NCBI RefSeq assembly: GCF_000282515.1
Contig: NZ_AKJD01000055.1
Location: 1 to 46,854, forward strand
Length of the DNA stretch: 46,854 bases
Source of the DNA: Pseudomonas sp. GM80
Lineage (GTDB): Bacteria; Pseudomonadota; Gammaproteobacteria; Pseudomonadales; Pseudomonadaceae
Direction: 5' to 3'
Position 1 is the first letter of the stretch; every line of letters starts with the position of its first letter. Below are positions 45,779 through 46,854 of this stretch, piece by piece. Below the pieces are notes generated by a model. That model saw only the letters and a list, made by a program, of their open reading frames with translations, was not told where the DNA came from and searched no databases. The position numbers were made by a program, and so were the translations under genes.

Positions 45779-46792
45779 ATGAACCTTCCCTTTAAACGCG
45801 TTTTCAGTCTGTTTGCCGTTCCTGCGCTGGCGGGCCTGCTTGCGTTCACCGCGCAGGCTGATGAGCTAAAGGAAATTCGTATCGCCGTGCCGGACCTGAG
45901 CGCCGGCACCCAGCACAGCGGTGGCGGAGTGGTGGACGTACTGCGCGATCAGCAGATCTTCGAAAAGGCCTTTGCCGACCAAGGCATCAAGATTCAGTGG
46001 AGCTTCTTCAAGGGCGCCGGGCCGGTGATCAATGAGGCGTTTGCCAATGGCCAGGTCGATCTGGCGTATCTGGGCGATCTGGCGGCGATCATCGGCAAGT
46101 CCAACGGCCTCGATACGCGATTGCTCAGTGCCGGTGCGCGTGGAGTGAAGCAGTATCTCGGCGTGGTGCCGGGTTCCGGGATCAAGACCTTGCAGGATCT
46201 GAAGGGCAAGCGTGTGGCGATCTTCAAGGGTACCGCGACGCAGTTGTCGTTCGACGCGGCGCTGGCCAGTCAGGGCTTGAGCGAGAGGGATTTGAAGGTG
46301 ATCAACCTCGACTTCACCGGCGCGACCGCAGCGCTGGCGGCCAAACAGATTGATGCATCGTGGGGCAGTTCCGGGTTGGCGGCGTTGCAAGTCAAGGGCT
46401 TGGCCGAGTTGCCGTTGAACACCAAGGATTTGGGCGGTGCCGGCAGTGTGCAGTCGGTGCTGGTGGGTAGCGGCAAGTTTGTCGACGGGCACCCGGAGGT
46501 AGTCGCGAAATTGCTCAAGGCGCAGCAGCAGGCGGTGGAATGGCTGACCCAGGACAGCAACAAGGATGCCTATGTGCAGCTGGTGTCAGGGCTGGCGAGT
46601 TATCCACCGGTGATCCTCACCGAGGATCTGAAGGATCAGAAATTGAGCGAAGTATTCCCGTCGACCCTGGATCCGGCGTTCCTGGGCAGCTTGCAGGACA
46701 AGGTAGATCTGGCGGCGCAGCAGAAGCTGATTCGCAAGCCGTTCAAGGTCAATGAATGGGTGGCGCCTGAGTTGGCAGCGGCCAAGCTCTAA
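45779..46792 (+). CDS. atsR: Periplasmic sulfate-ester/sulfonate-binding protein
   Basis: This 337-residue protein has a signal peptide ending AQA-DE near residue 27 and the SsuA/TauA/NMT1-like fold: IRIAVPDLSAGTQHSGGG, FFKGAGPVINEAFANGQVDLAYLGDLAAIIGKS, KGKRVAIFKGTATQLSFDAALASQGL and VINLDFTGATAALAAKQIDASWGSSGLAALQ. It captures the ester for AtsBC. The ATG at 45779 has AAGGAG eight bases upstream. Placement divergent from atsBCA matches the Pseudomonas ats clusters. Exact substrate (aryl or alkyl sulfate) is uncertain. Confidence 0.88.
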   Translation: MNLPFKRVFSLFAVPALAGLLAFTAQADELKEIRIAVPDLSAGTQHSGGGVVDVLRDQQIFEKAFADQGIKIQWSFFKGAGPVINEAFANGQVDLAYLGDLAAIIGKSNGLDTRLLSAGARGVKQYLGVVPGSGIKTLQDLKGKRVAIFKGTATQLSFDAALASQGLSERDLKVINLDFTGATAALAAKQIDASWGSSGLAALQVKGLAELPLNTKDLGGAGSVQSVLVGSGKFVDGHPEVVAKLLKAQQQAVEWLTQDSNKDAYVQLVSGLASYPPVILTEDLKDQKLSEVFPSTLDPAFLGSLQDKVDLAAQQKLIRKPFKVNEWVAPELAAAKL

Positions 46793-46800
46793 AAGCAATA

Positions 46801-46854
46801 GATCGCTGCCTGCGGCAGCTCCTACATCGATCCAGGTAGGAGCTGCCGCAGGCT
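46801..46854. repeat. REP pair, family B, cut by the window edge
   Basis: GATCGCTGCCTGCGGCAGC...CTAC followed by GTAGGAGCTGCCGCAGGC runs to the last base, just after atsR. Confidence 0.8.

Overview
The window looks like chromosomal DNA of a fluorescent-group Pseudomonas. The evidence is high-GC codon use, the gene order desA - GGDEF/EAL protein - oscA - sbp - cysT - cysW - cysA (which I recognise from Pseudomonas, e.g. P. aeruginosa PA0280-PA0286), gabD-gabT, an OprD porin, an ats sulfate-ester cluster, and many short REP/REPIN palindromes typical of this group. The species is not determined.

Region 1 (1-7.5 kb, minus strand) is the most unusual part. It is a compact operon of at least seven genes that runs off the left edge. 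In transcription order it encodes a class II Asn/Asp-type aminoacyl-tRNA synthetase core without an anticodon domain, a luciferase-like flavin monooxygenase, an MFS exporter, a B12-binding glutamate-mutase S-like subunit, an ATP-grasp ligase, a PP-loop ATP pyrophosphatase and a glutamate-mutase E-like subunit. I infer a pathway for a small modified amino acid or dipeptide that starts with a coenzyme-B12 carbon-skeleton rearrangement. I do not recognise it as a described cluster.

Region 2 (7.7-11.9 kb, plus) is an MFS symporter, an amidase-signature hydrolase and an OprD porin, probably uptake and hydrolysis of an amide. Region 3 (12-14.9 kb) is a VWA lipoprotein, an ECF sigma factor and a candidate anti-sigma protein, translationally coupled. 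Region 4 (14.9-16 kb) has a small acidic protein, a Phd/YefM-RelE/ParE toxin-antitoxin pair and tRNA-Arg(CCG). Region 5 (16.5-19.4 kb) is gabD-gabT for GABA/5-aminovalerate-type degradation.

Region 6 (19.5-25.4 kb) holds signalling genes (REC-HDOD, PAS-GGDEF, PAS-GGDEF-EAL) around an acyl desaturase. Region 7 (25.4-30 kb) is an 18-bp tandem repeat followed by the sulfur-starvation/sulfate uptake set oscA-sbp-cysTWA. Region 8 (30.2-34.3 kb) is a three-gene oxidoreductase: a monohaem c-type protein, a sorbitol-dehydrogenase-type small subunit and a GMC flavoprotein with a C-terminal LecA (PA-IL)-like domain. Region 9 (34.4-35.7 kb) is an Mpo1-like membrane protein divergent from a Crp/Fnr regulator.

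Region 10 (35.8-38.9 kb) is a GlcG/HbpS-like protein plus periplasmic 5-hydroxyisourate hydrolase, divergent from an HprR/HprS-type two-component system. A perfect HprR-box-like palindrome lies between them. Region 11 (39-41.2 kb) is an AraC regulator divergent from a membrane desaturase. Region 12 (41.3-46.8 kb) is an arylsulfatase and ABC transporter cluster (atsB-atsC-atsA divergent from atsR), functionally related to the cys region as a second sulfur supply. REP-type palindromes close many convergent gene pairs. I see no insertion sequence, integrase, phage gene or CRISPR array.
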